Shown here piece by piece: positions 48,996-58,323 of a DNA stretch of 64,000 nt. The stretch is from MKSF01 sp037190225. Lineage in GTDB: Bacteria > Bacteroidota > Bacteroidia > Chitinophagales > Chitinophagaceae. Below the pieces are notes generated by a model, which saw nothing but the letters and a program-made list of their open reading frames with translations, was not told the DNA's origin and ran no database searches. A program made the position numbers and the translations under genes. Numbering within the stretch: the first letter of the stretch is position 1; every line of letters begins with the position of its first letter. Location: assembly GCA_037190225.1 (NCBI GenBank), contig JBBCJL010000003.1:1-64000 (forward strand), written 5' to 3'.

Positions 48996-50333
48996 ATGTT
49001 CAAAAAAATATTAATAGCCAACAGAGGCGAAATAGCACTTCGTATTATCAGAACCTGTAGAGAAATGGGCATTAAAACTGTGGCAGTCTATTCCACTGCG
49101 GATAAAGACAGCCTGCATGTCCGTTTTGCCGATGAGGCCGTATGTATTGGTAAGCCCCAGGGATCGGAATCCTACCTGAACATCCCCAATATCATGGCGG
49201 CGGCAGAGATCACCAATGCGGATGCTATTCACCCCGGCTACGGCTTTCTTGCAGAAAATGCCGGCTTTTCCGAGATATGTGCCAAATACGGTATCAAATT
49301 CATCGGCCCCACTCCCGAGATGATCAGGAAGATGGGTGATAAAATGACCGCAAAGGAAACCATGATAGCCGCCGGTGTACCCGTGATCCCGGGTTCCGAA
49401 GGCCTCCTGGAAAGCGTGGAAGAAGCCAGGAAATTAGCTAAAGAGATGGGGCTGCCCGTTATCCTTAAGGCTACTGCCGGCGGTGGCGGAAAAGGTATGC
49501 GTGTGGTATGGCACGAGGATGAGCTGGAAAAGGCATATGATACCGCCAAGGCCGAAGCGGCCGCTGCCTTCAAGAACGATGGCATTTATATGGAGAAGTT
49601 TGTGGAAGAGCCCCGCCATATCGAGATCCAGGTAGCCGGCGACCAGTTCGGTACCGTTTGCCATATGAGCGAACGCGACTGCTCTATCCAGCGCCGTCAC
49701 CAGAAGCTGGTGGAAGAGTCTCCCTCTCCTTTCATGACCCCTGAATTACGCCAGAAAATGGGCGAAGCGGCCATCAATGCCGCCAAAGCCATCAATTACG
49801 AGTCTGTGGGAACCATTGAGTTCCTGGTGGATAAGCACCGTAATTTCTACTTTATGGAAATGAATACCCGTATCCAGGTAGAGCATGGTGTAACGGAAGA
49901 GACCATCAATTTCGATCTTATCAAGGAGCAGATCAAGATAGCTGCGGGCATTCCCATAAGCGGTAAGAACTACGAACCGCAGATGCACGTGATAGAGTGC
50001 CGTATCAACGCGGAAGACCCATATAATGACTTCCGCCCGAGCCCCGGCGTCATCAAGGTATTACATACACCCGGCGGACACGGCGTTCGCGTGGATTCGC
50101 ATATCTATGCCGGTTATACCATCCCCCCGTATTACGATTCCATGATCGCCAAGCTGATAGCCGTGGCACAGACCAGGGAGGAAGCGATCCAGACCATGGA
50201 AAGAGCGCTCAGCGAATACGTGATAGACGGCGTTAAGACCACGATCCCTTTCCACCTGCAATTAATGAAGAATGAAGATTTCCGCAACGGTAATTTCACC
50301 ACCAAATTCATTGAAAGCTTTGAGCTAAAATAG
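48996..50333 (+). CDS. accC: Acetyl-CoA carboxylase biotin carboxylase subunit
   Basis: A 445-residue ATP-grasp enzyme that carboxylates the biotin on AccB. 'FKKILIANRGEIALRIIRTC' opens the biotin carboxylase N-domain; 'IHPGYGFLAENAGFSEICAK' and the Gly-rich loop 'ATAGGGGKGMRVVWHEDELE' bind ATP; 'ERDCSIQRRHQKLVEESPSP' and 'MEMNTRIQVEHGVTEE' supply the metal and catalytic residues. Full length. It is followed by a strong terminator, so it ends the efp-accBC unit. Confidence 0.97.
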   Translation: MFKKILIANRGEIALRIIRTCREMGIKTVAVYSTADKDSLHVRFADEAVCIGKPQGSESYLNIPNIMAAAEITNADAIHPGYGFLAENAGFSEICAKYGIKFIGPTPEMIRKMGDKMTAKETMIAAGVPVIPGSEGLLESVEEARKLAKEMGLPVILKATAGGGGKGMRVVWHEDELEKAYDTAKAEAAAAFKNDGIYMEKFVEEPRHIEIQVAGDQFGTVCHMSERDCSIQRRHQKLVEESPSPFMTPELRQKMGEAAINAAKAINYESVGTIEFLVDKHRNFYFMEMNTRIQVEHGVTEETINFDLIKEQIKIAAGIPISGKNYEPQMHVIECRINAEDPYNDFRPSPGVIKVLHTPGGHGVRVDSHIYAGYTIPPYYDSMIAKLIAVAQTREEAIQTMERALSEYVIDGVKTTIPFHLQLMKNEDFRNGNFTTKFIESFELK

Positions 50334-50358
50334 CAGACCAGAAAAGGGTCCATATACG

Positions 50359-50393
50359 GCAAGCGATACCTCCCGGTATCGCTTGCTTTTTTT
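50359..50393 (+). terminator. Terminator of the efp-accB-accC unit
   Basis: GCAAGCGATACC/GGTATCGCTTGC, 4-base loop, then TTTTTTT. Confidence 0.94.
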
Positions 50394-50485
50394 ATACCGG
50401 TTGTACCACGTGTTAAGCCGCCCGGAATGACAGTAAGCTGACAATACTTTGACGTGACCGTGACAGTATCCCGACCCGATTCAAA

Positions 50486-50493
50486 TACCTTTG
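50486..50493 (+). promoter_or_regulatory. -7 box TACCTTTG for the haem-uptake-like operon
   Basis: Exact TAnnTTTG match 115 bases upstream of ATG 50609, leaving a long leader that could carry regulation; no Fur-like site was recognised with confidence. Confidence 0.45.
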
Positions 50494-50608
50494 CACTTGT
50501 AAATAAGCAGCCGATGCTTAGCTGCAACAACTGACAACAACAAACATTATTATCAAGGCTGTGAGCAAATTGTATTAAAATTATTCAACCGTTTTAATAC
50601 CCTTTTGG

Positions 50609-52714
50609 ATGCAGTTTCAAATCAAAACCTGTCTTGGTGCCATAGGACTGATAGCCTGTACGCTTCAGGGATATGGCCAGCTTAAGGATTCTCTCTCCTC
50701 CGAATACCTGGAAACAGGTACCCTGGAAGAGATCGTAACTACGGCAACCCGGACAGAGCAAGCCCTTAAAAATGTGCCGATGCCGGTCACTGTTATCAAA
50801 GGCACGGACATCCAGCGCATGGGTGCGCTCCGGCTTAACGAGGTGCTGGCGGAACAGACCGGTATCCAGGTCATCCAGGACCATGGCTCCGGCGTGCAGA
50901 TGCAGGGACTGAGCACGGATTATGTCCTGATATTGATAGACGGAGAGCCCGTAATAGGACGCACCAAAGGGAATATCGACCTTACCAGGCTGGTAGTCGG
51001 CAATATTGACAGGATAGAGATCGTAAAGGGACCCTCCTCTTCCCTGTTCGGAAGCGAGGCCATGGGCGGTGTCATCAATATCATTACTAAAAAAGGCGGT
51101 GAAACGCTCTCCGGAAGCCTGAGGGCCCGGTACCGGCGGTACAATACCCTGGACCTGTCCGCTGAAGCCGGCAGGCAGCACCGTAAGCTGGGCTGGTATG
51201 TCTTCGGGAACCGTATGAGCAGTGACGGCTATTTTGCGAAAGGCGCCACGAGCAGCATCACTAAGACGATCGCGCCTTTTACCGGCTATACTGCCAGCGG
51301 CAAGTTAAGCTACCGGTTCTCTCCATCCCTGGAGCTGATAGTGAACGCGCGCTTTTTCAACGAAGACCAGCACAACAGGAAGCAGGTGGAGGTCAATGCC
51401 GCGTCCCACCTGATCCGTGAGCAGACCAACCGCAAAGACCTGAGCCTTACACCGACACTTTACTGGACGCTTGCGCCGGGTAAAAGGTTCCAGATACGGA
51501 ATTATATCACCAGCTTCCGCACCAGAAGCCTGTACGAGTACCAGCATAACAATGAGGTATATGATGACAGCTATTTCAGCCAGTTCTTCAACAGGTCCGA
51601 GATTCAGTACGATCACCGGTTCAATACCCGGCATACCACCACCCTGGGTGTGGGCAATATCCTGGAAGGTGTGGACGCTACCAGGTATGAGAGCAGCAAT
51701 ACCTTCAACCAGTTCTATGGGTTTGCCCAGCACCAGTGGCAGCTGTTGCAGCACATCAATATAACGGGCGGCTTCCGGTATGACAAGCATAACCAGTATG
51801 CGGACAGGTTCAGCCCCAAGCTGGCAGCCGGATGGAACATCAGCAGGACCTGGAGCATCCAGGCCAGTGTAGCGGGCGGGTATAAGGCCCCCACTTTTGA
51901 GCAGCTGCTGCTGAACTTCACCAATCCCACGGTAGGCTATACCGTAGTAGGCACCAATGTGGCCGCCCGCGCCATACGCAAGCTGGAAGAAGAGGGCCAG
52001 ATACAGCAGATACTGATAGATCCCGCCACTATCGGGGCGATCAGTGCGGAAAGCTCCCTGGCCTATAATGTGGGATTTAAGTTCCAGCCGGGCAGGCGGC
52101 TGCTCTTCCAGGCCAACCTGTTCCGGAACAATATTACCGATATGATAGATTTCAACACCGTGGCCATCAAGACCAACCAGGGCGCTATCTATTCCTATTT
52201 CAACCGGAACAAGGTATTTACACAGGGTGTGGAAGTGAATACTTCGCTGAAGCTCCCGTATGATCTTGAGGTCAGCGCGGGCCTGCAATATCTTGACGCC
52301 AAAGATGCTGCGGTCTGGAATGCTGTCAAAGCCGGCAAAGTGTATTACAGGGACGATAATAACCTGGACCATAAAGTGGTCTCATCAGATTACGGCGGAC
52401 TGTACAACCGTTCCAGGTTTACCGGCAATATCAAGATACATTACAGCAATACCAGGTACGACTTTGATATTGCATTAAGGTCCGTTTTCAGAAGCCGCTT
52501 CGGGACCGGGCTTGATGTCAATGGCAACGGCATCCTGGATGATGACCGGGAGTATGCCTCGGGCTACCAGCTATGGAATCTTTCCGTCAGGAAGTTCGTT
52601 AAAAAGCTGGGCCTTGAAGCCGGGGTCAATAATATCTTTTCCGTTCATACACCCTACGACCCTACCACACCCGGGCTGAACTGGTATGCCGGCATCAGCT
52701 ATAAGTTTAATTAA
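50609..52714 (+). CDS. TonB-dependent receptor (HmuR-like, partner of HmuY)
   Basis: A 701-residue outer-membrane receptor. After the signal peptide ('LIACTLQGYGQ') comes a TonB-box-like 'EEIVTTATRTEQAL', then a plug domain ('VTVIKGTDIQRMGALRLNEV', 'IDRIEIVKGPSSSLFGSEAM', 'GGVINIITKK') and a 22-strand barrel ending in 'LNWYAGISYKFN' with the terminal aromatic. No N-terminal carboxypeptidase-like domain is present, so it is not a SusC type. 'GLDVNGNGILDDDREY' is a Ca-binding-like loop. The HmuY gene follows 34 bases later, suggesting haem or a related ligand. Confidence 0.93.
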   Translation: MQFQIKTCLGAIGLIACTLQGYGQLKDSLSSEYLETGTLEEIVTTATRTEQALKNVPMPVTVIKGTDIQRMGALRLNEVLAEQTGIQVIQDHGSGVQMQGLSTDYVLILIDGEPVIGRTKGNIDLTRLVVGNIDRIEIVKGPSSSLFGSEAMGGVINIITKKGGETLSGSLRARYRRYNTLDLSAEAGRQHRKLGWYVFGNRMSSDGYFAKGATSSITKTIAPFTGYTASGKLSYRFSPSLELIVNARFFNEDQHNRKQVEVNAASHLIREQTNRKDLSLTPTLYWTLAPGKRFQIRNYITSFRTRSLYEYQHNNEVYDDSYFSQFFNRSEIQYDHRFNTRHTTTLGVGNILEGVDATRYESSNTFNQFYGFAQHQWQLLQHINITGGFRYDKHNQYADRFSPKLAAGWNISRTWSIQASVAGGYKAPTFEQLLLNFTNPTVGYTVVGTNVAARAIRKLEEEGQIQQILIDPATIGAISAESSLAYNVGFKFQPGRRLLFQANLFRNNITDMIDFNTVAIKTNQGAIYSYFNRNKVFTQGVEVNTSLKLPYDLEVSAGLQYLDAKDAAVWNAVKAGKVYYRDDNNLDHKVVSSDYGGLYNRSRFTGNIKIHYSNTRYDFDIALRSVFRSRFGTGLDVNGNGILDDDREYASGYQLWNLSVRKFVKKLGLEAGVNNIFSVHTPYDPTTPGLNWYAGISYKFN

Positions 52715-52748
52715 TATTGCTTAACCTCCAAAATATCTTTATCAGACA

Positions 52749-53378
52749 ATGAAACGAAACATTATTTCCCTGGGACTGCTTACAGCCTGCGCAAGCCTGA
52801 TCCTTGCCACTGCCTCCTGTACCAAGAAAGACACTCCGGAACCCAATAACACGCAGCAGCCATCCGGTATTGAAGTGAGGACCATCACCAGCCTGGAGGC
52901 CAATGAAAAGGTGTACCTCAACCTGACCACCGGGAATACCGTGGCGGCCAGCGAGCTGACCAGCACCAACTGGGACATCTCCTTTTACGCGAAGGACAGG
53001 AATATCACAGTAGGCGTGAACAGCGGGGATGAAGGGAATGGTACCGCGGGCGCACAGCTGGTGGCCACCGGCTTTGAAGACCTGAAAGAAGCTCCGGAGT
53101 CGGGCTATCTGCCAGGCAAGGAAGCCACCGGCGATTTCCTTAAATGGAGCAGCTATACCGGCGCCAACGAGCCCAAGCACGCGGTACTGCCCAAGCCCGG
53201 TATGACCATCGTGATCAGAACGGCGGACGGCAAGTACAGCAAGCTCCAGATGGTCAGCCTGTACCAGGGCAATCCCAATACCAGCAGCGCCGGATTCGCG
53301 GACCTGAATACCCGCCCTGCGTTCGGTTATTTCACCTTCCGTTACGCTACACAGACCAATGGCAGCCGTACTTTCTGA
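52749..53378 (+). CDS. HmuY family lipoprotein (haemophore-like)
   Basis: A 209-residue lipoprotein with lipobox 'LATASC' (cysteine near residue 23). The HmuY fold is indicated by 'EKVYLNLTTGNTVAASELTS', 'TNWDISFYAKDRNITVGVNS' and the ending 'FGYFTFRYATQTNGSRTF'. HmuY proteins take haem from host or environmental proteins and pass it to the TonB receptor. The gene lies directly behind the receptor. The two His residues that bind haem in P. gingivalis HmuY are not identifiable here; ligands may be Met or others as in some homologues, so ligand identity is open. Confidence 0.88.
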   Translation: MKRNIISLGLLTACASLILATASCTKKDTPEPNNTQQPSGIEVRTITSLEANEKVYLNLTTGNTVAASELTSTNWDISFYAKDRNITVGVNSGDEGNGTAGAQLVATGFEDLKEAPESGYLPGKEATGDFLKWSSYTGANEPKHAVLPKPGMTIVIRTADGKYSKLQMVSLYQGNPNTSSAGFADLNTRPAFGYFTFRYATQTNGSRTF

Positions 53379-53438
53379 CAGACGGCCCACCGTATATCCA
53401 TCATCATAAAAAATCTGTAATCCCTTCAATTCAACATA

Positions 53439-53936
53439 ATGAAATATAAGATACTGACAGCCTTTTTGCTTTTACATACCGCAGTATGGATATCCTGCAA
53501 AAAAGATGCCCCTTCCCAACCGTCAACGCAGGAGGAAAAAAAGGAAGAACCGGGAACGGACGTCTTCGATCTCAGGGGAGAATATGTCTGGGACTTTGAT
53601 ATCCCTAATATCGGCGCCCAGCGTTCCCGGCTGTTCTTTTACAAAGATTCCATAGGATATGCTATGAAAGGTCCTGCCTATACCACAGATTACGTGATGC
53701 TGCCGGAGGCCTATACGGACAGGAACGGGGAACGGCGGTGGATCGGCACCGGCAGGGGCGGCAGCATTTCCAAGGATGGCGTATGGTTCGTATTATTCTT
53801 CAAAGATATTACGGACCGATCTGTAAGCGTATATAAGCGTGAATGTAAGGACGGCAGGTCCGAAGCAGAAACCTTCCCTTACCCTTCAGAGCATGCCACG
53901 GAAGATCACGGCTGGAATAAGTATATAAAGCAATAA
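53439..53936 (+). CDS. Hypothetical lipoprotein, third gene of the HmuY operon
   Basis: A 165-residue lipoprotein: signal peptide with lipobox 'TAVWISC' (Cys20), a charged linker ('QPSTQEEKKEEPGTDV'), and a small beta domain ('RGEYVWDFDIPNIGAQRSRL', 'WIGTGRGGSISKDGVWFVLF', 'SVSVYKRECKDG'). No family recognised. It begins 60 bases after hmuY and ends the operon. Being a lipoprotein of similar size cotranscribed with receptor and HmuY, it may help in ligand capture or delivery; that is inference from context only. Confidence 0.78.
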   Translation: MKYKILTAFLLLHTAVWISCKKDAPSQPSTQEEKKEEPGTDVFDLRGEYVWDFDIPNIGAQRSRLFFYKDSIGYAMKGPAYTTDYVMLPEAYTDRNGERRWIGTGRGGSISKDGVWFVLFFKDITDRSVSVYKRECKDGRSEAETFPYPSEHATEDHGWNKYIKQ

Positions 53937-54282
53937 GTTTTTCGTAGTGACAGGTGATGAAAATTGCCTGCCGGATTTCATAATCAGTCTTTTTTTTGTT
54001 TAGTGTTAGTGTTACAGGCTACCGGATATCTGGTCCCGCCGACGGTAAAACGTTGAGGGATCACGATAGAAGGCAGCCTGTTTTTTTTGCAGAAGCTCCC
54101 GGAATAGCAAAAATATTAAATAAAAAATTATATATACTCTTCTTAAACCCATACGACATAATTCCAACATAAACAATACCCTAAAAATTTTTAATCAAAA
54201 ATTAAAAATTAACATTTAAATTAATACATTTATTTCAAATTAAACGGAAATAAATCAATTCATCACTAACAACTCAAAGGGT
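53937..54282. other. Intergenic with a structured element, then AT-rich leader
   Basis: No gene. The left half holds the nested-stem structure at 54014-54088; the right half (54110-54282) is very AT-rich and presumably contains the promoter and leader of the large adhesin, but no exact TAnnTTTG box was found there. Confidence 0.55.
54014..54088 (+). ncRNA. Candidate structured RNA or complex terminator
   Basis: Three nested stems: ACAGGCT (54014-54020)/AGCCTGT (54075-54081), TGGTCCC (54031-54037)/GGGATCA (54057-54063, one G-U), and CGACG (54040-54044)/CGTTG (54051-54055, one G-U), with a large, nearly symmetric internal loop (10 and 11 bases) and T8 at the end. It is more elaborate than the simple hairpins used elsewhere in the window. 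It could be the terminator of the HmuY operon, a 3' UTR-derived RNA or a separate ncRNA. It was compared by eye with tRNA, SRP RNA and common riboswitch cores without a convincing match. Confidence 0.4.
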
Positions 54283-57200
54283 ATGATTAAAAATTTCTAC
54301 TTAAAGCTGGGCGTCCTGCTCATGCTCTTTCTATCGCCGTCATTAGGCTTTAAAGCAAGCGCACAATTGATACAAGTCGGTACGGGCACTACCTATTCAG
54401 GCACCAGCCCCATCAACTCCTGCTATGTTTATAACTATACGCAGCAGATCTATACCGCAGCAGAGATCATTGCCGCTAACGGGAATGCAACCCCTGTGGG
54501 CACCATTAACAACCTCCGGTTTCACATCAATACTGCGTCCTATCATTCCGGCACCTCCAATTTCAATAACTGGAAAGTGTATATCGGATTTGTGGCTCAG
54601 GCAACCTTTACGTCCAACACCAACTGGGTGCCCCTGGCGAGCCTGACACAGGTATATTCCGGCGTGCTGAACTTCCCGGCCAACGGCAACTGGCTGGACA
54701 TTCCTTTACAAACCCAGCTGGCCTGGAACGGCACCAGCAATATCGTGGTAGCCATTCACGAAGAAGTGCCCGGATACGACTGCACCATGCAGTGGACCGC
54801 TACCAGCACTTCCTCCAACTACAGGGCCATTTATTATTACAGTGACGGTACCAATCCTAACCCGGCATCTCCGCCTTCGGCATCCGGCCGCTCTTACAAC
54901 AGGCCTAATATACAGTTCAATTTCGTGGCACCATGCAGTGCCAGCACCGTCTATCCTGCCAGCGCCACTACGACAGCCACTCCCGGCAGCTCCTGCTTCG
55001 GGACCAATGTAGCCTTTACGTTGAACCCTGTTTCCGCGATGCCCAACGTATCCGGGCTGACCTACCAGCTCCAGTATGCGACTGCGCTTGCCGGCCCCTA
55101 CTCCAATGTTGCGGGTGCCGTAAGCTCCACCGCAACGGTCAATTATGCACCTGTCAATAGCGGCTACTACAGGATACAGGTCTTGTGCGGCAGCACGCCT
55201 ACCTCCCTGGCCAGCTCGGGCGTCAATGTCACGGTCGATAACCCGCAACTGACCGGTACTGCCGGCGCCACGCGGTGCGGTCCCGGCACATTATCCCTGA
55301 ATGCCACCGCTTCAGGCAGCAATGTGGTCAACTGGTACACCAGCCCGACCGGGGGGCAGCCAGTTTATACGGGCAGCAATTTCACTACACCTTTCCTGGC
55401 AGCAACCACCACCTACTATGCTTCTGCCGGCAGCCCCCCGACCCAGACGAACGCAACCATCGGGACAGGTACGGGATCTACCGGCGGAACCAGCTATGTT
55501 CCCGGACCTTTCAGCCTGTATTACCGCCGTACGTCCATGCAGCTGCTGTACACCGCTGCTGAGATCACCGCTGCAGGCGGCGCCAGGGGCAATATAACAT
55601 CCCTTGCCTTCAACTGTACAAGCGTGCCCGCATATGCCATTCCGAACTATACTATCCGTATAGCAACGGCACCCTCCACCATGACAACGCTGACGTGGCA
55701 GCCTATGGCCAGCTTCACCCAGGTTTACAACAACGCTTCCTATATGCCCACCACAGGATGGCAGACGATCAATTTCGGAACACCTTTCCCCTGGAACGGC
55801 GTGGACAATATCGTCATTTACCTTTGCTGGGATCAGTCACAGCCCAGCTACACCTCTACCGGCAATCACCAGTTCACGACTAAATCCGGGCGGTTCCTTT
55901 ATACCTGGACAGACGGCGCCGGAACATCCTGCGGCGAAACCGGAACTTCCACTTCCACTGATGTGCCCAATATCCGTTTTGGCATCAATGTAAGCTGCGA
56001 AGGTGCCCGTACAGCCGTGACCGCAACGGTCAATAACTCACCGGATATTACTGTAGCGTATGACAGCGTTGTCTGCAACAGCGCCATCACACCCCTTAAT
56101 ATCACTTCCAACCTCAGCAACTATACAACCTATAGCTGGTCCTATATAGGCGCAGGATCTGGCACCTTATACACAGACGCCCAGGCCAGCACCCCCTATT
56201 CGGGAAGCAGCCTCACTACCCTCTACTTCAAAAGCTCCGTTCCGGGCCTGCACAGGGTGGTCATTAACGGCAATAACCCTACCACCGGCTGTGCCACATC
56301 GGACACTTTCCGGCTATTTGTAAATCCCGATGCCGGGACCTTTGCCATCACCGGTGACAAGGATACCCTTTGCCAGAGCGGCATATCCTCCATCAATGTA
56401 TCCAATGCCGCGTATTTAAAACCCGGCTTTTACACCTGGTACCAGTCAGATAACGGCACCACCTATACCAGCATGGCGACTCCTTCGCTGCCGTTCAATA
56501 CCGCTATGCTAACCACTCATAAATATTACAGGATAGTGGTAAGGAACAGCAATAACCAGAGCTGTGATACCATCAATAAAACCATTTATGTAGCGAACCC
56601 GACCATTACCAGCACGGTCAACGGCACTAACTGCGGACCGGGCACCGTACAGCTGGAGGCTTACGGCAATCCGGGAGAATCCGTCCTGTGGTTCGAATCC
56701 CAGTCTGCTGCAACACCTGTATTTACAGGCAATGTATTTACCACCCCTTACCTGTCGAATAACACCACCTACTATGCACAGCCAAGCGTAGGGGCTTCAC
56801 TGAACAGCCTCCAGGTAGGAAATGGCACCAGCACCTCGGGAAGCACATCCGCCGGACCATTCAATATTTATTACAAGAGCTCCACCATACAGATGATGTA
56901 CACTGCCGCTGAGATCATTGCCGCAGGCGGACAGGCGGGCAATATCATGTCCATGGCCTTCAATTGCATACAGCCTCCTGAATACAGCCTGCCGAATTAC
57001 ACGCTCAGGATAGCGACCGTACCCTCTGCTATGACCACCCTGACCTGGCAGCCAGCCGCCAACTTTACACAGGTGTACACCAATGCCAGCTATATGCCGG
57101 GAACCGGGTGGCAGACGATCACCTTCAATACGCCTTTTGCCTGGAACGGAAGCGATAATATCGTTATCAACGTATGCTGGGATATGGTACCCTCCTACAG

Positions 57201-58323
57201 CAGCACCGGCGGTACACATCAATACACCAGCATTTCCAACAGGATGCTCTATAACTGGAGCGATGTGTCTAATATGTGCCCTTCCACCGGCTCATCCACC
57301 AGCAACTTATTACCTAACCTGAAGCTGGTGATAGAAAGCGGCTGTAAAGGTACCAGGGTACCCGTGGACGCTACCATTCTTGAAATTCCCGAGGTCAACC
57401 TGGGCGGCGATATCAACAAATGCGTGGATCCCGGGCACCTGGAATTCTTAAATGCGCGCAATGCAGGAGCTAATTATACCTGGGACAATAATTATAACGG
57501 ACAGGTCAGGGCGATAGACAGCAGCGGTACCTATTGGGTGACCGTCACCAATTCCAGCGGCTGTTCCGGCTCCGACACTGTAGCCGTGCAATTCAACTAT
57601 AACCCGATATCAGAGCTGGGCAACGACACCACCACCTGTCTCCGTACCTCACTGACCCTGGATGCCGGCGGCAATGGCATACAATACTTCTGGAATACAG
57701 GAGCTACGACACGCTCCATCAACGTGAACCAGGGCGGTCAGTACATTGTGTTCATCACGGCGGAGAACGGCTGTACCACGCAGGATACCATCAATATCAC
57801 ACAGCGCGGCAATACACCTTCCCACAACGGCATCTGGGTGCGGAATATCAATCCCAACACCTTTAACTTCACCCTGACCAATCCCCAGAATATAGGATCC
57901 GTACGCTGGGATTTCGGTGACGGCAGCCCTTACTCCTTCCAGATGAATCCTACACATACCTATAACAGCAACGGGCATTATGTAGTAAGGATCGTTTCCT
58001 ACAGCAGCTGCGGGTCCGCCCTGGATACTACCGCTATCCATATCAAAGGCCTGGATATAAGCGATATCAGCACACAGCAGCTGGTGAAGCTGTATCCAAA
58101 TCCCGCATCCGATGTTGTAACCGTCGAAGCAGACAAGGCAATGATACAAAGCATCCATATCGTGGATGCCACAGGCCGGGTAGTTGACGCGATCACGGAC
58201 CTGAATACGGCTTCCGTACGCGTTAATACGGAAAAGCTGTCTTCCGGCATGTATTACATTATCATCAATACCAATACCGGCCAGGTACAGAAAAAGCTGG
58301 ATATCATAGGCAAGCATCCATAA
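54283..58323 (+). CDS. Large secreted T9SS adhesin with PKD domain (paralogue 1)
   Basis: A 1346-residue surface protein. Signal peptide (about 1-28, ending 'FKASAQ'). It holds three copies of a roughly 160-200-residue beta module marked by 'YTAAEIIAANG', 'TQVY' and 'W.tI....fpWNG..NIVi', at about residues 40-220, 400-570 and 855-1020. Ig-like segments lie between them ('RCGPGTLSLNATASGSNVVN'). Then come an Ig-like part, a PKD domain ('VRWDFGDGSPYSFQMNPTHT') and a C-terminal T9SS sorting domain ('KLYPNPASDVVTVEAD' to 'GQVQKKLDIIGKHP'). The last about 330 residues are closely similar to the product of 58564. Likely a surface adhesin or matrix protein. Confidence 0.9.
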   Translation: MIKNFYLKLGVLLMLFLSPSLGFKASAQLIQVGTGTTYSGTSPINSCYVYNYTQQIYTAAEIIAANGNATPVGTINNLRFHINTASYHSGTSNFNNWKVYIGFVAQATFTSNTNWVPLASLTQVYSGVLNFPANGNWLDIPLQTQLAWNGTSNIVVAIHEEVPGYDCTMQWTATSTSSNYRAIYYYSDGTNPNPASPPSASGRSYNRPNIQFNFVAPCSASTVYPASATTTATPGSSCFGTNVAFTLNPVSAMPNVSGLTYQLQYATALAGPYSNVAGAVSSTATVNYAPVNSGYYRIQVLCGSTPTSLASSGVNVTVDNPQLTGTAGATRCGPGTLSLNATASGSNVVNWYTSPTGGQPVYTGSNFTTPFLAATTTYYASAGSPPTQTNATIGTGTGSTGGTSYVPGPFSLYYRRTSMQLLYTAAEITAAGGARGNITSLAFNCTSVPAYAIPNYTIRIATAPSTMTTLTWQPMASFTQVYNNASYMPTTGWQTINFGTPFPWNGVDNIVIYLCWDQSQPSYTSTGNHQFTTKSGRFLYTWTDGAGTSCGETGTSTSTDVPNIRFGINVSCEGARTAVTATVNNSPDITVAYDSVVCNSAITPLNITSNLSNYTTYSWSYIGAGSGTLYTDAQASTPYSGSSLTTLYFKSSVPGLHRVVINGNNPTTGCATSDTFRLFVNPDAGTFAITGDKDTLCQSGISSINVSNAAYLKPGFYTWYQSDNGTTYTSMATPSLPFNTAMLTTHKYYRIVVRNSNNQSCDTINKTIYVANPTITSTVNGTNCGPGTVQLEAYGNPGESVLWFESQSAATPVFTGNVFTTPYLSNNTTYYAQPSVGASLNSLQVGNGTSTSGSTSAGPFNIYYKSSTIQMMYTAAEIIAAGGQAGNIMSMAFNCIQPPEYSLPNYTLRIATVPSAMTTLTWQPAANFTQVYTNASYMPGTGWQTITFNTPFAWNGSDNIVINVCWDMVPSYSSTGGTHQYTSISNRMLYNWSDVSNMCPSTGSSTSNLLPNLKLVIESGCKGTRVPVDATILEIPEVNLGGDINKCVDPGHLEFLNARNAGANYTWDNNYNGQVRAIDSSGTYWVTVTNSSGCSGSDTVAVQFNYNPISELGNDTTTCLRTSLTLDAGGNGIQYFWNTGATTRSINVNQGGQYIVFITAENGCTTQDTINITQRGNTPSHNGIWVRNINPNTFNFTLTNPQNIGSVRWDFGDGSPYSFQMNPTHTYNSNGHYVVRIVSYSSCGSALDTTAIHIKGLDISDISTQQLVKLYPNPASDVVTVEADKAMIQSIHIVDATGRVVDAITDLNTASVRVNTEKLSSGMYYIIINTNTGQVQKKLDIIGKHP

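Noticed and set aside
54014..54088. Naming the structured element as SRP RNA, a tRNA or a known riboswitch
   Set aside because: The SRP GGAA-loop/AGCAGCC core, tRNA arms and common riboswitch motifs were not found; only a generic structured-RNA call is supported.
56691..56700. GTTCGAATCC, resembling a tRNA T-loop
   Set aside because: It lies within the adhesin coding frame (LWFES) with no acceptor, D or anticodon arms around it.
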